Assembly (NCBI RefSeq): GCF_004336635.1
Contig: NZ_SJXH01000005.1
Location: 1 to 64,000 of the forward strand
Length of the DNA stretch: 64,000 nucleotides
Origin: Acinetobacter sp. ANC 4862
GTDB lineage: Bacteria > Pseudomonadota > Gammaproteobacteria > Pseudomonadales > Moraxellaceae
Reading direction: 5' to 3'
Shown: positions 1 through 10,611 of the stretch, piece after piece
Numbering within the stretch: the stretch's first letter is position 1
Layout of the letters: each line of letters begins with the position of its first letter
Made by a program: the position numbers and the translations under genes
The notes under the pieces: generated by a model
Database searches by the model: none
What the model was told of the DNA's origin: nothing
The model's input: only the letters and a program-made list of their open reading frames with translations

Positions 1-86
1 AGTAGCTGAGCAGCCTGAGATTGAGTTATGCGTTGATCGCAGATTTCCTGCAAGACCGACAATCGTTTAAGTTCTTTATCCGACAT
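1..86 (-). CDS. Transposase N-terminus, ISNCY-like (partial, runs off the left edge)
   Basis: Twenty-eight codons are visible, beginning MSDKELKRLSVLQEIC and continuing with a QSQAAQLL segment. This looks like the first helix-turn-helix of ISNCY-type transposases, which commonly open with a KELKRL motif. An in-frame ATG four codons upstream (96-98) is an alternative start, and neither has a strong ribosome site. The catalytic DDE domain lies outside the window, so it is unknown whether the gene is intact. Recognition is from memory of the family's N-terminal pattern and is therefore moderate. Confidence 0.5.
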   Translation of the reverse strand, partial: MSDKELKRLSVLQEICDQRITQSQAAQL

Positions 87-187
87 AGACACCAACATAT
101 CAAACCGTCCGCTAAGGAAATCGCAAAAGTGCATATTCTAAAAGCGGACATTTTTACTTTGGAGAAACCGGACATTTCTATTTTGGG
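1..187 (-). mobile_element. End of an ISNCY/IS1202-like insertion sequence (partial)
   Basis: The stretch holds the first codons of a transposase-like protein reading off the left edge, preceded by about 100 bases of AT-rich terminal DNA. That DNA contains a direct repeat of CGGACATTT at 145-153 and 169-177, 24 bases apart. Repeated sites of this kind near the tip suit a transposase-binding terminus. The outer boundary is placed near 187 only because the repeats end there. No target-site duplication can be checked because the other end lies outside the window. It sits just beyond the katG terminator, so it probably does not disturb katG. The family assignment rests on a short protein fragment. 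Confidence 0.5.
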
Positions 188-287
188 CTTACATCAATAT
201 AAGTTAAATAATATCAATGTCTTAGAATCTGTAAAAAAGCTGAGTAGCTAAAAATTCAGATTTTACATGACATTTCCACATTTTATT

Positions 288-316
288 AAAAAACCGCCCT
301 TTCGAGCGGTTTTTTT
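288..316. terminator. Intrinsic terminator of katG
   Basis: ACCGC and GCGGT arms flank a short loop, with A-runs on one side and T-runs on the other, so it can work in both directions. It lies immediately after the katG stop on the minus strand. Confidence 0.8.
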
Positions 317-331
317 ACATCTCAATGCAAA

Positions 332-2911
<2,580 letters not shown>

Positions 2912-3356
2912 ATGCAAAATAAGATTGAGCACATCATCCAACAACATGACATTATTTTATTTGATGCAATTTGTGTCATATGCAATGGCTAGGCAAATTT
3001 TTTTAATCAAATACGATAAACATTCAAAATTTAAATTAGTGTCTGCCCAATCACCTTTAGGTGAAGAAATTCTTCAACATTACGGCATGTCTACCACACA
3101 CTACACTACGATGGTGGTCATTCTTAAGGGTCAGCTTTATACAGAATCAACCGCACTGCTTAAAGTCATGCAGCATCTCGGCCTGCCATTTTCCCTGATG
3201 AATTTAGGTTATCTCGTCCCACATTTTATCCGGGATTTTCTCTACAGACGTGTAGCCTTAAATCGCTATCAGCTTTTTGGAACAACCGATTACTGCTTGC
3301 TCCCATCCGCTGAAAATAAAAGTCATTTTTTGGAGCAAGCTATTCGTGAATCATAA
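2912..3356 (+). pseudogene. DCC-family (DUF393) thiol-disulfide oxidoreductase-like protein, frame-broken
   Basis: Reading from ATG 2912 gives a typical DCC start, with DIILFDAICVICNG containing the CxxC pair, but the frame hits TAG at 2990-2992. The rest of the protein (FLIKYDKHSKF through QLFGTTDYCLLP) is intact in the next frame. Dropping one base between about 2984 and 3004 joins the halves with family-like spacing between CN and FLIKYD. A T7 tract at 2998-3004 is a likely slip site; that explanation also needs TAG to have been TGG (the usual CNGW). The longest single frame could start at TTG 2925 but would lack the CxxC motif. The family is poorly characterised; its members carry a thioredoxin-like fold. 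The DoxX-like gene follows with overlap. Confidence 0.75.
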
Positions 3357-3747
3357 GCTTCTGTTAAATAAACCACTTCGACTCATTCAGATCACGCTTG
3401 CTGTTCTTTGGATTTATCAAGGGCTCGTACCAAAAATTCTATTTCAGTCCAGTGCTGAAATAGCTATTTGGCAAACAATCGGGTTAGAACTGCATTTAGC
3501 GAAAATAGCTGTTGCCCTATCGGGCATGATTGAAATTATGTTTGGCTGTACTTTTCTGATTTGGCAAAAAGCAGCCTTTATCCATCAGCTTAATATTTTG
3601 GGTCTGAGCGGATTATTACTGCTCATTATGTTTACAGATCCCTTACAGCTCACCACTGCATTTAATCCAGTAGTGATGAATATTGCCATGATCGCCCTTT
3701 CAATGATTGCTATTCAACTTTTAAATTTGAGCAAACAGCAAGCTTAA
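3346..3747 (+). CDS. DoxX-like membrane protein
   Basis: This small integral membrane protein of about 133 residues has four hydrophobic segments, and fits the DoxX-like family often paired with DCC proteins. The start is set at GTG 3346, which overlaps the end of the DCC gene by 11 bases and follows a GGAG ribosome site at 3332-3335. A longer frame from 3277 reads only shadow sequence of the upstream gene. The residues IYQGLVPKI at the first helix match the family's conserved start. Its biochemical role is unknown. The overlap implies translational coupling to the broken upstream gene, so expression may be altered by that lesion. Confidence 0.8.
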   Translation: MNHKLLLNKPLRLIQITLAVLWIYQGLVPKILFQSSAEIAIWQTIGLELHLAKIAVALSGMIEIMFGCTFLIWQKAAFIHQLNILGLSGLLLLIMFTDPLQLTTAFNPVVMNIAMIALSMIAIQLLNLSKQQA

Positions 3748-3752
3748 AAAAA

Positions 3753-4817
3753 TCAAACCACCAAACGTCGCCCTTCCCGTACACAGATAAATGGCGTCAT
3801 CAATTTAGAAGTATTTTTCATCGCAACTTTTAAATCCAGTTCAGGTTGCTCCCGACTTTCATCGGTCAGTTGAAAGGTTCGATAATGAATGGCAAGAGAA
3901 CATTTGGAACGTAAATCCTGATGCGCCTGAAAAGCATCCTGCGGATTCAGATGCATATAACGCATCAACTCACGTGGCTCATAGGAACCAATCGGTAACA
4001 ATGAAATACGCGGTGCACCCAAACGACTCTGGATCTCTTTAAAATGCGGTGAATAACCGGTATCTCCGGCAAAGAAGCAGTGATCTTGTCCAGCAAGCAC
4101 TGAAAAACCACCCCACAGCGCCCGATTCTGATCACGCAAGCCGCGACCCGAGAAATGTTGTGCCGGAGTATAAATAATTTTTAAGTCATGTAATAAAGAC
4201 GATTGCCACCAGTCCATTTCCAGTACATGAAAACTTTTTGGCAAATACCATGAATTGCCCAGTCCGGTATAAATCGGCATAGCAAATTTGTCATGCAACC
4301 ACTGCAAAGTGGTCAGGTCCATATGGTCATAATGATTATGGCTAAGCAACACTGCATGAATGGTCGGCAACTCTTCCAAGGCAATTCCTGCGGGAATGAC
4401 CCGTTTTGGACCTTTACCCTGTTTAGGACTGGCATATTCCCCCCACACCGGATCGGTGAGCAGGTTATATGGCCCGATCTGCAACAGTACAGTCGCATGC
4501 CCCACAAACCATACTTTCCAGTCGTCGATGCTGGCCTCTGGACGATCTTGTGGAATCGCCCGTTTCGCCGGAGCAGATTCAGCATGCTCATTATTATTTA
4601 CATCCATCTTCCAGGTGGATGACTTACGCGTGATCAGCCATTTAAAGAGATCGGCACGTCTAGGCCCTTCAGGACGCGGCAAGCTATTCAAGAATCGCTC
4701 ACCATTGTGGTGATTCGAATACATAAATTTGAATGCCGGTTGACGCCAGATATGTGACCAGCAGTCTTGGGTGGGGAGTTGAAAGTGTAATTGTTCAGTC
4801 TTCTGCTTCATGTACAT
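3753..4817 (-). CDS. Metallo-beta-lactamase-fold hydrolase, NAPE-PLD/UlaG-like
   Basis: A 354-residue predicted zinc hydrolase. The metal motif is HNHYDHMD at about 160-167 (H160, H162, D164, H165), followed by FFAGDTGYSPHF and a later conserved histidine in the SLAIHYRTF segment. The roughly 100-residue N-terminal lead (SHIWRQPAFKFMYSN) and the GHATVLLQIGPYNLLTDPVW stretch resemble proteins annotated as N-acyl-phosphatidylethanolamine phospholipase D-like. The bacterial substrate is not known. Two in-frame ATGs (4817, 4811) are possible starts. A perfect 12-bp inverted repeat lies 22 bases upstream and may be an operator. It converges on the DoxX-like gene with only five bases between stops. 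Confidence 0.85.
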   Translation of the reverse strand: MYMKQKTEQLHFQLPTQDCWSHIWRQPAFKFMYSNHHNGERFLNSLPRPEGPRRADLFKWLITRKSSTWKMDVNNNEHAESAPAKRAIPQDRPEASIDDWKVWFVGHATVLLQIGPYNLLTDPVWGEYASPKQGKGPKRVIPAGIALEELPTIHAVLLSHNHYDHMDLTTLQWLHDKFAMPIYTGLGNSWYLPKSFHVLEMDWWQSSLLHDLKIIYTPAQHFSGRGLRDQNRALWGGFSVLAGQDHCFFAGDTGYSPHFKEIQSRLGAPRISLLPIGSYEPRELMRYMHLNPQDAFQAHQDLRSKCSLAIHYRTFQLTDESREQPELDLKVAMKNTSKLMTPFICVREGRRLVV

Positions 4818-4838
4818 TCAATTTCTTAGTCTGACCTA

Positions 4839-4867
4839 AATATTCAAAATCCGATATTTTGAATATT
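4839..4867. promoter_or_regulatory. Perfect 12-bp inverted repeat, candidate operator
   Basis: AATATTCAAAAT at 4839-4850 and ATTTTGAATATT at 4856-4867 are exact inverse copies with a five-base spacer. The site is between the cation transporter's stop and the hydrolase's start. It lacks GC pairs and a T tract, which argues against a terminator and for a protein-binding site. Confidence 0.5.
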
Positions 4868-4887
4868 GCGCCATATATAGCACGTTT

Positions 4888-5826
4888 TTATTCCAAACGT
4901 CCTTTCATACGTTCCAACCACACCTGTTTTGTTTGCGGCTTAATAAACAATGCCACAATTTCAGGATGAATCTGTTTGATTTTCGCTTCAATTCTGTTGA
5001 CACAGGCTTCAATGTCATCCGAACTTAAATTGTCTTCAAACTCCAGACTTAAAGATGCCACTACCTGATGTGCCCCCATCTGTTCAGTCAACACGCCATT
5101 GGCAGAGAGCACAGCTACATCTTCCTGAGCAATCAGCAAGATATTATTACGTAACTCAGGAGCCGCCGTCTCACCCAGTAATAAACCCTTGGTTTCTCGT
5201 CCCAGTAAAATAGCCGAGACTGCCAATACAATCCCAATCAGGATTGAAGCAACACCATCTAACTCTGGAATATTTAATGTGTGTGCTAAATAAATTCCGA
5301 TTAAGGCAATGAACAGACCACATAAAGCTGCAGTATCTTCAAACAAAACCGTGAAGGTCGTGGGATCTTTGCTACGACGAAAAGCCTCAAAGTAACCTTC
5401 CTTGCCTTTAATTTTACGAAAGGCTTTTAAGGCCACAAACCAGGATGCCCCTTCACATAAAATTGCGATGCCTAAAACAATGTAATTTAGAGTTGGATTG
5501 AGCATTTCTTCAGGGTGACGCACATGTTGTATACCCTGATAAATAGACACCACTGCGCCTAATGCAAAAACCATCAGTGCCACAATAAATGCCCAAAAAT
5601 ACAGTTCACGGCCATAACCAAAGGGATGTTTTACATCTCCCGGGCGTTGCGATTTTTTCATACCATAAAGCAGTAAAATTTCATTCAGCGTATCGACAAC
5701 CGAGTGAACAGCTTCACTGAGCATGGCAGAACTGTTGGTGATATAGGCTGCGATAAACTTGACCAAAGCGATGGCCAAATTACCAAGCAAAGCTGCATAG
5801 ACCACCACTTTATTCGAATCAGACAT
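4888..5826 (-). CDS. Cation diffusion facilitator family transporter
   Basis: A 312-residue inner-membrane divalent cation/proton antiporter. The hydrophobic N-terminal two-thirds carries several transmembrane helices, including AMLSEAVHSVVDTLNEILLLYG, which holds the family's conserved acidic and histidine metal ligands (HSVVD). The C-terminal part (from about 215) is the cytoplasmic dimerisation domain. The ATG at 5826 is preferred to a TTG five codons upstream. Metal specificity cannot be read from the sequence; zinc, iron and manganese are all possible. It seems to be a single-gene unit. The spacer downstream to the metallo-hydrolase holds an inverted repeat but no strong terminator, so read-through into that gene is possible. 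Confidence 0.9.
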   Translation of the reverse strand: MSDSNKVVVYAALLGNLAIALVKFIAAYITNSSAMLSEAVHSVVDTLNEILLLYGMKKSQRPGDVKHPFGYGRELYFWAFIVALMVFALGAVVSIYQGIQHVRHPEEMLNPTLNYIVLGIAILCEGASWFVALKAFRKIKGKEGYFEAFRRSKDPTTFTVLFEDTAALCGLFIALIGIYLAHTLNIPELDGVASILIGIVLAVSAILLGRETKGLLLGETAAPELRNNILLIAQEDVAVLSANGVLTEQMGAHQVVASLSLEFEDNLSSDDIEACVNRIEAKIKQIHPEIVALFIKPQTKQVWLERMKGRLE

Positions 5827-6053
5827 GCAAGTTTGTCCCAACCGTTATTGTTATCAAATAGATTGATTTGATTTTTCTCTATATCCAATTTCATATTAAC
5901 CAAACTGTCACGATAAATTCTTTACATTTTGTTGTTGTATTCTTTAGAGCACAAACCGGTTTTAAAAATTCGACAATCGTTCAAGTACATAGTCGCCAAA
6001 AATGGATATTAAAGCGAATCTTTTTTCGATTTTGCATCTCAAATTAAATAGCG

Positions 6054-6079
6054 AAAAAAAAAGGAAGCCGAAGCTCCCT
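6054..6079 (-). terminator. Intrinsic terminator of the EamA transporter gene
   Basis: On the minus strand, GGGAGC and GCTTCC pair around a stable TTCG loop, followed by a run of nine T. Confidence 0.8.
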
Positions 6080-6113
6080 GTTTAAATTTCAAAGTCTGGT
6101 TTTAAATCGGGTA

Positions 6114-7019
6114 TTAAAGCTTGGAAAAATACTGCTCGCGCCATTCTTTCCAGAAATACATCACAATCCCGAACATCACCACAGCAATGCCGACAAAAGC
6201 ATTCGGGCTGATATGCTCATGATTTAAGGTTGCACCCAGTACCAAAGCAATGATGGGCGTCATTACATTACTCAGTGACACAGTAGAGGCGGCCAAACGG
6301 CGAATCAGCCAGAAGTAACACAGCATTGCCACAATTGAAGACATGATCATGGTAAACACAAAACCGATGATGGTGTGCATGCCCGGCATTTGGGTCGGCA
6401 TGTGCTGCCAGATAAAGGGCAATAAACACAACGAGCCTAGCGCTGAAATGATCAGTGAACCGGTGGCTTGTGACATCGGACTTAATGGTGCATTAATCTG
6501 CTTCACCCAAAAGATTGAGCTGATATAAGACACCATACTGATCAGCATCAGCACCACACCAATCGGATTGATCTCGCTGTCGGCAGAATCGGCAAAAACA
6601 AAGCTTAAACCTGAAACGGCAATCGCCATACCCAGCCATTGCAACCCGATCAGCTTTTGGGTTTTTAAAATCACATGCCCGATCAAGCCTGCAATCAACG
6701 GTGAGAAACCGAAAATCAGTGCCATCAAACCTGAAGTCAGATAATTGGCAGCTAGATAGATAAACAGCTGTGCACCAATTAAATTTAAGCTCCCCGCCAG
6801 ATAACTTTTCATGGAAGTCTGGTCAAACGGCAACGGATCACGCATCAGCTTCAATAAAAACAGCGCAATAATGGATGCCCCGAAGTAACGGATAATCAGC
6901 ACCCACATGGGATGAACTTCCTGCACGCTCCAGACAATCGCCAGTGGTGTAGTCGCCCAAATCAGAACCAGTAAGGCATAAATACTTGCCGTCACCGGCA
7001 ATGAAGATGAAGAACTCAT
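6114..7019 (-). CDS. EamA-type DMT superfamily transporter
   Basis: A predicted ten-helix inner-membrane protein of 301 residues with the two tandem EamA repeats of the drug/metabolite transporter superfamily. The pattern LVLIWATTPLAIVWSVQEV in helix 1 and the RYFGAS and FGFSPLIAGLIGH segments are typical. The start is placed at ATG 7019, where an ideal AGGAGACT ribosome site precedes MSSSSSLPVTAS; the longer reading adds 13 unlikely residues. Members export amino acids or other metabolites, but the substrate cannot be predicted. A terminator follows. It lies next to, but is probably separate from, the phenylpropionate operon, which ends at its own terminator upstream of it. Confidence 0.9.
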   Translation of the reverse strand: MSSSSSLPVTASIYALLVLIWATTPLAIVWSVQEVHPMWVLIIRYFGASIIALFLLKLMRDPLPFDQTSMKSYLAGSLNLIGAQLFIYLAANYLTSGLMALIFGFSPLIAGLIGHVILKTQKLIGLQWLGMAIAVSGLSFVFADSADSEINPIGVVLMLISMVSYISSIFWVKQINAPLSPMSQATGSLIISALGSLCLLPFIWQHMPTQMPGMHTIIGFVFTMIMSSIVAMLCYFWLIRRLAASTVSLSNVMTPIIALVLGATLNHEHISPNAFVGIAVVMFGIVMYFWKEWREQYFSKL

Positions 7020-7133
7020 AAGTCTCCTAAACGAGGCCAAGAAGTTCTGGATCAGCAACTTCGGAAATAGCGTATAGCGAATTCATTCTGAGATGAAGCT
7101 TTAATTTTGGATAAATTCATCAAGTTTCGCGCA

Positions 7134-7167
7134 TAAAAAACAGACCTGAGCAAAGCAGAGGTCTGTT
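7134..7167 (-). terminator. Intrinsic terminator of the hca operon
   Basis: ACAGACCT (7140-7147) pairs with AGGTCTGT (7159-7166), and on the minus strand the stem is followed by six T. It lies just after the hcaD stop. Confidence 0.85.
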
Positions 7168-7188
7168 CCGGATTGGGCAAACTAAAAC

Positions 7189-8415
7189 TTAAGCAATCTT
7201 GCGTAAATCTTGTGCCAAATCTAAATGTTTTTCAGCTTCGAAAGCAGTATTTTTGCTGATCATTTTTTTCAAATGACGCATTTCTTTCGCAGCATTAACG
7301 GTAATGCCTGCAACGATTTGACCATCCGTCACACCATACATCACGAATGAATTGTCTGCGCCTTTGGCTGCATCCATTTCACCACGAACCAGCCATTGAG
7401 CCGCAGCCATATCACCGACAAACTGGAAATTGATATCCAGTTGATCCGTCCAGAACCAAGCTGGATTGGCTTTCGGATGTTCAACGCCCATCACGTGACG
7501 TGCGAAAATACCGGCTTGCAGGTTGGCATTTTCCCAAGTCTCCACACGACGGTATTGACCATCTGCGCGAAGTTGAGTTGCCACATCGCCTGCTGCATAA
7601 ATGTCAGCATTTGAAGTCTGGCAGTTTTCATTGACTTTAATCGCAGAGTCAACGTCAAGACCTGCAGCCACTGCAAGCTGAGCATTTGGCACGATCCCGA
7701 TACCGTAAACCACCGCATCAGCGCGAAGTTCTTCGCCACCTTCGAGGGTAACAACCACTTCTTCGCCATCAAGTCGGCAATCTGAAATCTTGGTTTCAAG
7801 ACGAACATCCACACCTTTGGCACGGTGCTGTTCAAGCAAAAATTCGCTCAGGATACGTGGTGAACAACGACCCATCACCATTGGACCCTGTTCAATCACA
7901 GTCACTTGGCAATCTTTGAAACGTGCAGATGATGCAAGTTCAAGACCAATCACACCACCACCGATGAGCAAGATACGTTGACCGGCTTGAAGCACAGGAA
8001 CCAGCGCTTGTGAATCTTCAAGGTTACGCAAGGTATAAACGTGTTTACCCAAAGCATCAAAGTTCGGTAAACGACGCGCTGCACCACCGGTTGCAAGCAG
8101 CAATTTGTCGTAAGCAACCACATCGCCATTTTTAAGTTCAATGCTGTGCGCTTCCGCGTTGATTTTCACCACGCCATTGCCACGAATCACTTCAACATTC
8201 AAATCAGCCAGTTTTTGTTCTGACAGAATTTCAATCTTGGTTTCCTCAGGCTTTAAAATCACATCTTTAGATAAAGGCGGACGTTCATAAGGAAGATGCG
8301 TTTCATCGCCTACCAAAATGATTTTGCCTTCGTACTTGTTGCCACGAAGTTCTAAAATGGCGCTGGCACCGGCTTGACCTGCACCTACAATAACGATGGT
8401 TTCGATGTTACTCAT
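7189..8415 (-). CDS. hcaD: Ferredoxin reductase of 3-phenylpropionate/cinnamate dioxygenase
   Basis: This FAD enzyme passes electrons from NADH to the Rieske ferredoxin HcaC, which feeds the ring-hydroxylating dioxygenase. The protein has 408 residues. The FAD-binding GAGQAG motif is at 11-16, HLPYERPPLSK follows, the NADH-binding GGGVIGLELASS lies mid-protein, and IYAAGDVA gives the second FAD contact. E. coli HcaD has the same landmarks, including PWFWTDQ-like and FQFVGDM segments. The start is ATG 8415, five bases after the mhpB stop, with an AAGGG ribosome site; an upstream extension is spurious. It is the last gene of the operon and is followed by a terminator. Confidence 0.95.
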   Translation of the reverse strand: MSNIETIVIVGAGQAGASAILELRGNKYEGKIILVGDETHLPYERPPLSKDVILKPEETKIEILSEQKLADLNVEVIRGNGVVKINAEAHSIELKNGDVVAYDKLLLATGGAARRLPNFDALGKHVYTLRNLEDSQALVPVLQAGQRILLIGGGVIGLELASSARFKDCQVTVIEQGPMVMGRCSPRILSEFLLEQHRAKGVDVRLETKISDCRLDGEEVVVTLEGGEELRADAVVYGIGIVPNAQLAVAAGLDVDSAIKVNENCQTSNADIYAAGDVATQLRADGQYRRVETWENANLQAGIFARHVMGVEHPKANPAWFWTDQLDINFQFVGDMAAAQWLVRGEMDAAKGADNSFVMYGVTDGQIVAGITVNAAKEMRHLKKMISKNTAFEAEKHLDLAQDLRKIA

Positions 8416-8420
8416 GTACT

Positions 8421-9386
8421 TTACCCTTTTAATTCTGCAGATACGATGCCGAAGCCCGCAATCCATTCACTGATTGCTTCATAGACCTGAGTCGTCATTT
8501 CGTATTCGCCCAATTCAGAGAGTGCTGCAAATGCTGCAATCCATGAACGAACTTCCTGACCACCACGGCCACCTTCACGGCGGATTTCGGCTTCAGTCAT
8601 CGCTTCAATCGCTGCGAAATCGGCATTCTTGAAGGTTTCAAGCAATGCGATATCCCATTCAGCATTTAAAGGCACGGCTACAGAGGTATCCCCTGCTGCC
8701 AGTTTTTGACCGACTGCAATGACTTTCGCTTGACGTGCTGTACGTGCTTCGGGACTAGGATTACGACCACAAATCAGGAATTCTTCCACTTCAGGCGGAA
8801 CAGAACCCATTTGCGGTGTTGGTGGATCATGCGAAAGACCACCCGTTCCTAAAATAAGTACACGTTCATTTTCAAGATTTAAAGATTTGATGAACTGACC
8901 AATCGCGCGACCTAAAGCCACAGTACGCTTCGTGGTTGGCATAGGCGCTGCTGCACCATTAATAAATACCGGAATCGTAGAATAACGATCAAGTTGACCC
9001 TCGCACAGGAAATGCAAAGGTTGAGTCACACCATGATCGGCCTGCATGCGGTAAGAATAGGCAACATCTACCCCTTCATCCAATACGCGACGCACAAGGG
9101 CAAGCGCAGTATCTTCAGGCACATTAATCTTGTTGTTCTCTGCACCATAATTCCAGTCGCCTGCGGCTGTGGCACGAATACCCACGCAGAAACTTGGCAT
9201 TAAGTCGTAAAAGAAACCGTTAAAATGGTCGGGTCCAAAAGTAATAATTAAAGTTGGATCAAAGGCTTTGACTTCAGCTGCCATTTTCTCAAACGCGGCA
9301 CGAACATTGGTTTCCTGTTCTGCACGTTGTGGCGAAGCAAATTCCATTAATGGGCTGTGTGAGGCACAAATAAGTTTAACGGCCAT
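8421..9386 (-). CDS. mhpB: 2,3-dihydroxyphenylpropionate 1,2-dioxygenase (extradiol ring cleavage)
   Basis: It cleaves the catechol ring of 2,3-dihydroxyphenylpropionate next to the hydroxyls, giving a yellow meta-cleavage product. The 321-residue protein aligns well with E. coli MhpB: ASHSPLM (H10), FGPDHFNGFFYDLMP (H54), MQADHGVTQPL (H118) and GTGGLSHDPPTP (H186). It belongs to the class III (LigB-type) Fe(II) dioxygenases. It lies inside the hca operon, between hcaB and hcaD, whereas in E. coli it is in the separate mhp operon. An AGGAG ribosome site lies just upstream. An 80-base gap with a hairpin separates it from hcaB, the only sizeable gap in the operon. Confidence 0.96.
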   Translation of the reverse strand: MAVKLICASHSPLMEFASPQRAEQETNVRAAFEKMAAEVKAFDPTLIITFGPDHFNGFFYDLMPSFCVGIRATAAGDWNYGAENNKINVPEDTALALVRRVLDEGVDVAYSYRMQADHGVTQPLHFLCEGQLDRYSTIPVFINGAAAPMPTTKRTVALGRAIGQFIKSLNLENERVLILGTGGLSHDPPTPQMGSVPPEVEEFLICGRNPSPEARTARQAKVIAVGQKLAAGDTSVAVPLNAEWDIALLETFKNADFAAIEAMTEAEIRREGGRGGQEVRSWIAAFAALSELGEYEMTTQVYEAISEWIAGFGIVSAELKG

Positions 9387-9405
9387 GTTTGACTCCTAAA
9401 CGGAA

Positions 9406-9423
9406 GGCAGCCAAAAGGCTGCC
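9406..9423 (-). other. Intercistronic hairpin between hcaB and mhpB
   Basis: GGCAGCC and GGCTGCC form a perfect seven-pair stem with an AAAA loop (TTTT in the transcript). There is no T tract after it, so it is more likely an RNA-stability or processing element than a full terminator. It stands just before the mhpB ribosome site. Confidence 0.55.
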
Positions 9424-9466
9424 GAGTATAGTTCTTTGTATTTAAACGCTTTAACTCTTTAAAGAT

Positions 9467-10282
9467 TTAGTCTTCAAAGAAACCTGCACGCGGCTGACGT
9501 AAACCACGAATACCCAAACCACATTCAGCGTTAATTAAAACACCAGTCAGTGGACGGTTATTGGCACGAGACGCCAGCAATACATAAGAACCAGTCATAT
9601 CTTCAGGTTCTGGTAAGAAATTCAACGGCATGCCACGGGCAATTTTCTCAGGATCACGAGCATCCAGCAGACCAAGATTTTCCTGACCTAATGACGCCGC
9701 ACCTTTGATATTCACGTTCATGCCTGATGGGGCAACTGCATTGACTCGCACTTTCGGTGCAAGTTCATAAGCAAGTTCTTTCATGATGCCCACGCCCGCA
9801 TGTTTAGATGCAGTGTAGACCGGACCACCACCCGCTGAATACAACGCCGAGTTAGACAATGTGAAGATGATTGAACCTTCAGATTTCACTAACTCGTCCA
9901 GCGCAGCTTTGGCACCAAGAATTAACGACTTGGTGTTAATGCCCATGATTTCATCAAAGGCTTTTTCCAGCTGCTCGCCAGAGGTATTCACGATATCAGC
10001 GTAGTGATCCCAGATGCCGGCATTACCCACGAAACAGTCAAGCTTACCAAAACGCTCAACGGTCGCTTGAACAGCACGGACATTGTCTTCATAGTTGGCA
10101 ACATCACCAGCGATTGCAACAATCTTGTCACCAAAGTGTTCTTTCAAAGCATCCACTTTAGCTTGTGAACGTTGCAATACTGCAACCTGCGCACCTTCTT
10201 CAAGGAATCGCTCAACTAAAGCCCAACCCAGACCTGAACCGCCACCAGTGATAAGTGCAACTTCGCCTTCTAGCCAACCCAT
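9467..10282 (-). CDS. hcaB: Cis-dihydrodiol dehydrogenase of the phenylpropionate/cinnamate pathway
   Basis: It oxidises the cis-dihydrodiol made by HcaEFCD to the 2,3-dihydroxyphenyl acid with NAD+, restoring aromaticity. It is a 271-residue short-chain dehydrogenase: the cofactor motif TGGGSGLG is at 12-19, the NAG motif at 87-89, and the catalytic residues are S143, Y156 and K160 in TASKHAG. The segment LDCFVGNAGIWDH and the ending INAECGLGIRGLR match E. coli HcaB closely. It starts two bases after the hcaC stop, with GGAG upstream, so the two are translationally coupled. Confidence 0.95.
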   Translation of the reverse strand: MGWLEGEVALITGGGSGLGWALVERFLEEGAQVAVLQRSQAKVDALKEHFGDKIVAIAGDVANYEDNVRAVQATVERFGKLDCFVGNAGIWDHYADIVNTSGEQLEKAFDEIMGINTKSLILGAKAALDELVKSEGSIIFTLSNSALYSAGGGPVYTASKHAGVGIMKELAYELAPKVRVNAVAPSGMNVNIKGAASLGQENLGLLDARDPEKIARGMPLNFLPEPEDMTGSYVLLASRANNRPLTGVLINAECGLGIRGLRQPRAGFFED

Positions 10283-10284
10283 GA

Positions 10285-10611
10285 TTACTCTCCTGCCATC
10301 TCTACGAACAATTGACCATCTTCAACAATCACAGGGAAAGTTTGGATTGGATCAGTTGCAGGTAGACATAAAGCTTCACCTGTTTTCAAGCAGAAACGTG
10401 CTGAATGCAATGGGCATTCAACCGTACCATCATCTTCAAGATAACCTTCAGACATAGAAGCATTACCATGTGAACAACGGTCATTCATGGCGAAGAACTC
10501 TCCGCCATTGTTGAACACTGCCAGTGCTTCAATACCGTTTACGCCGCAATCTACTTTTAGCGCTTCGCCTTCGTCCAATTCATCAACTTGACAAACAAAA
10601 ATCTTATTCAT
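10285..10611 (-). CDS. hcaC: Rieske ferredoxin of 3-phenylpropionate/cinnamate dioxygenase
   Basis: A small soluble electron carrier between HcaD and the terminal oxygenase. The 108-residue protein has one Rieske centre, CSHG (C46, H48) and CPLH (C66, H69), which would hold a [2Fe-2S] cluster with two Cys and two His ligands. The stretch NASMSEGYLEDD is nearly identical to E. coli HcaC. Its start codon shares one base with the hcaF stop (TAATG), a translational coupling arrangement. No unusual features are seen. Confidence 0.96.
   Translation of the reverse strand: MNKIFVCQVDELDEGEALKVDCGVNGIEALAVFNNGGEFFAMNDRCSHGNASMSEGYLEDDGTVECPLHSARFCLKTGEALCLPATDPIQTFPVIVEDGQLFVEMAGE

Noticed and set aside
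21..251. Short forward open frame across the IS end
   Set aside because: It runs antisense to the transposase start and over the terminal repeats, with no ribosome site.
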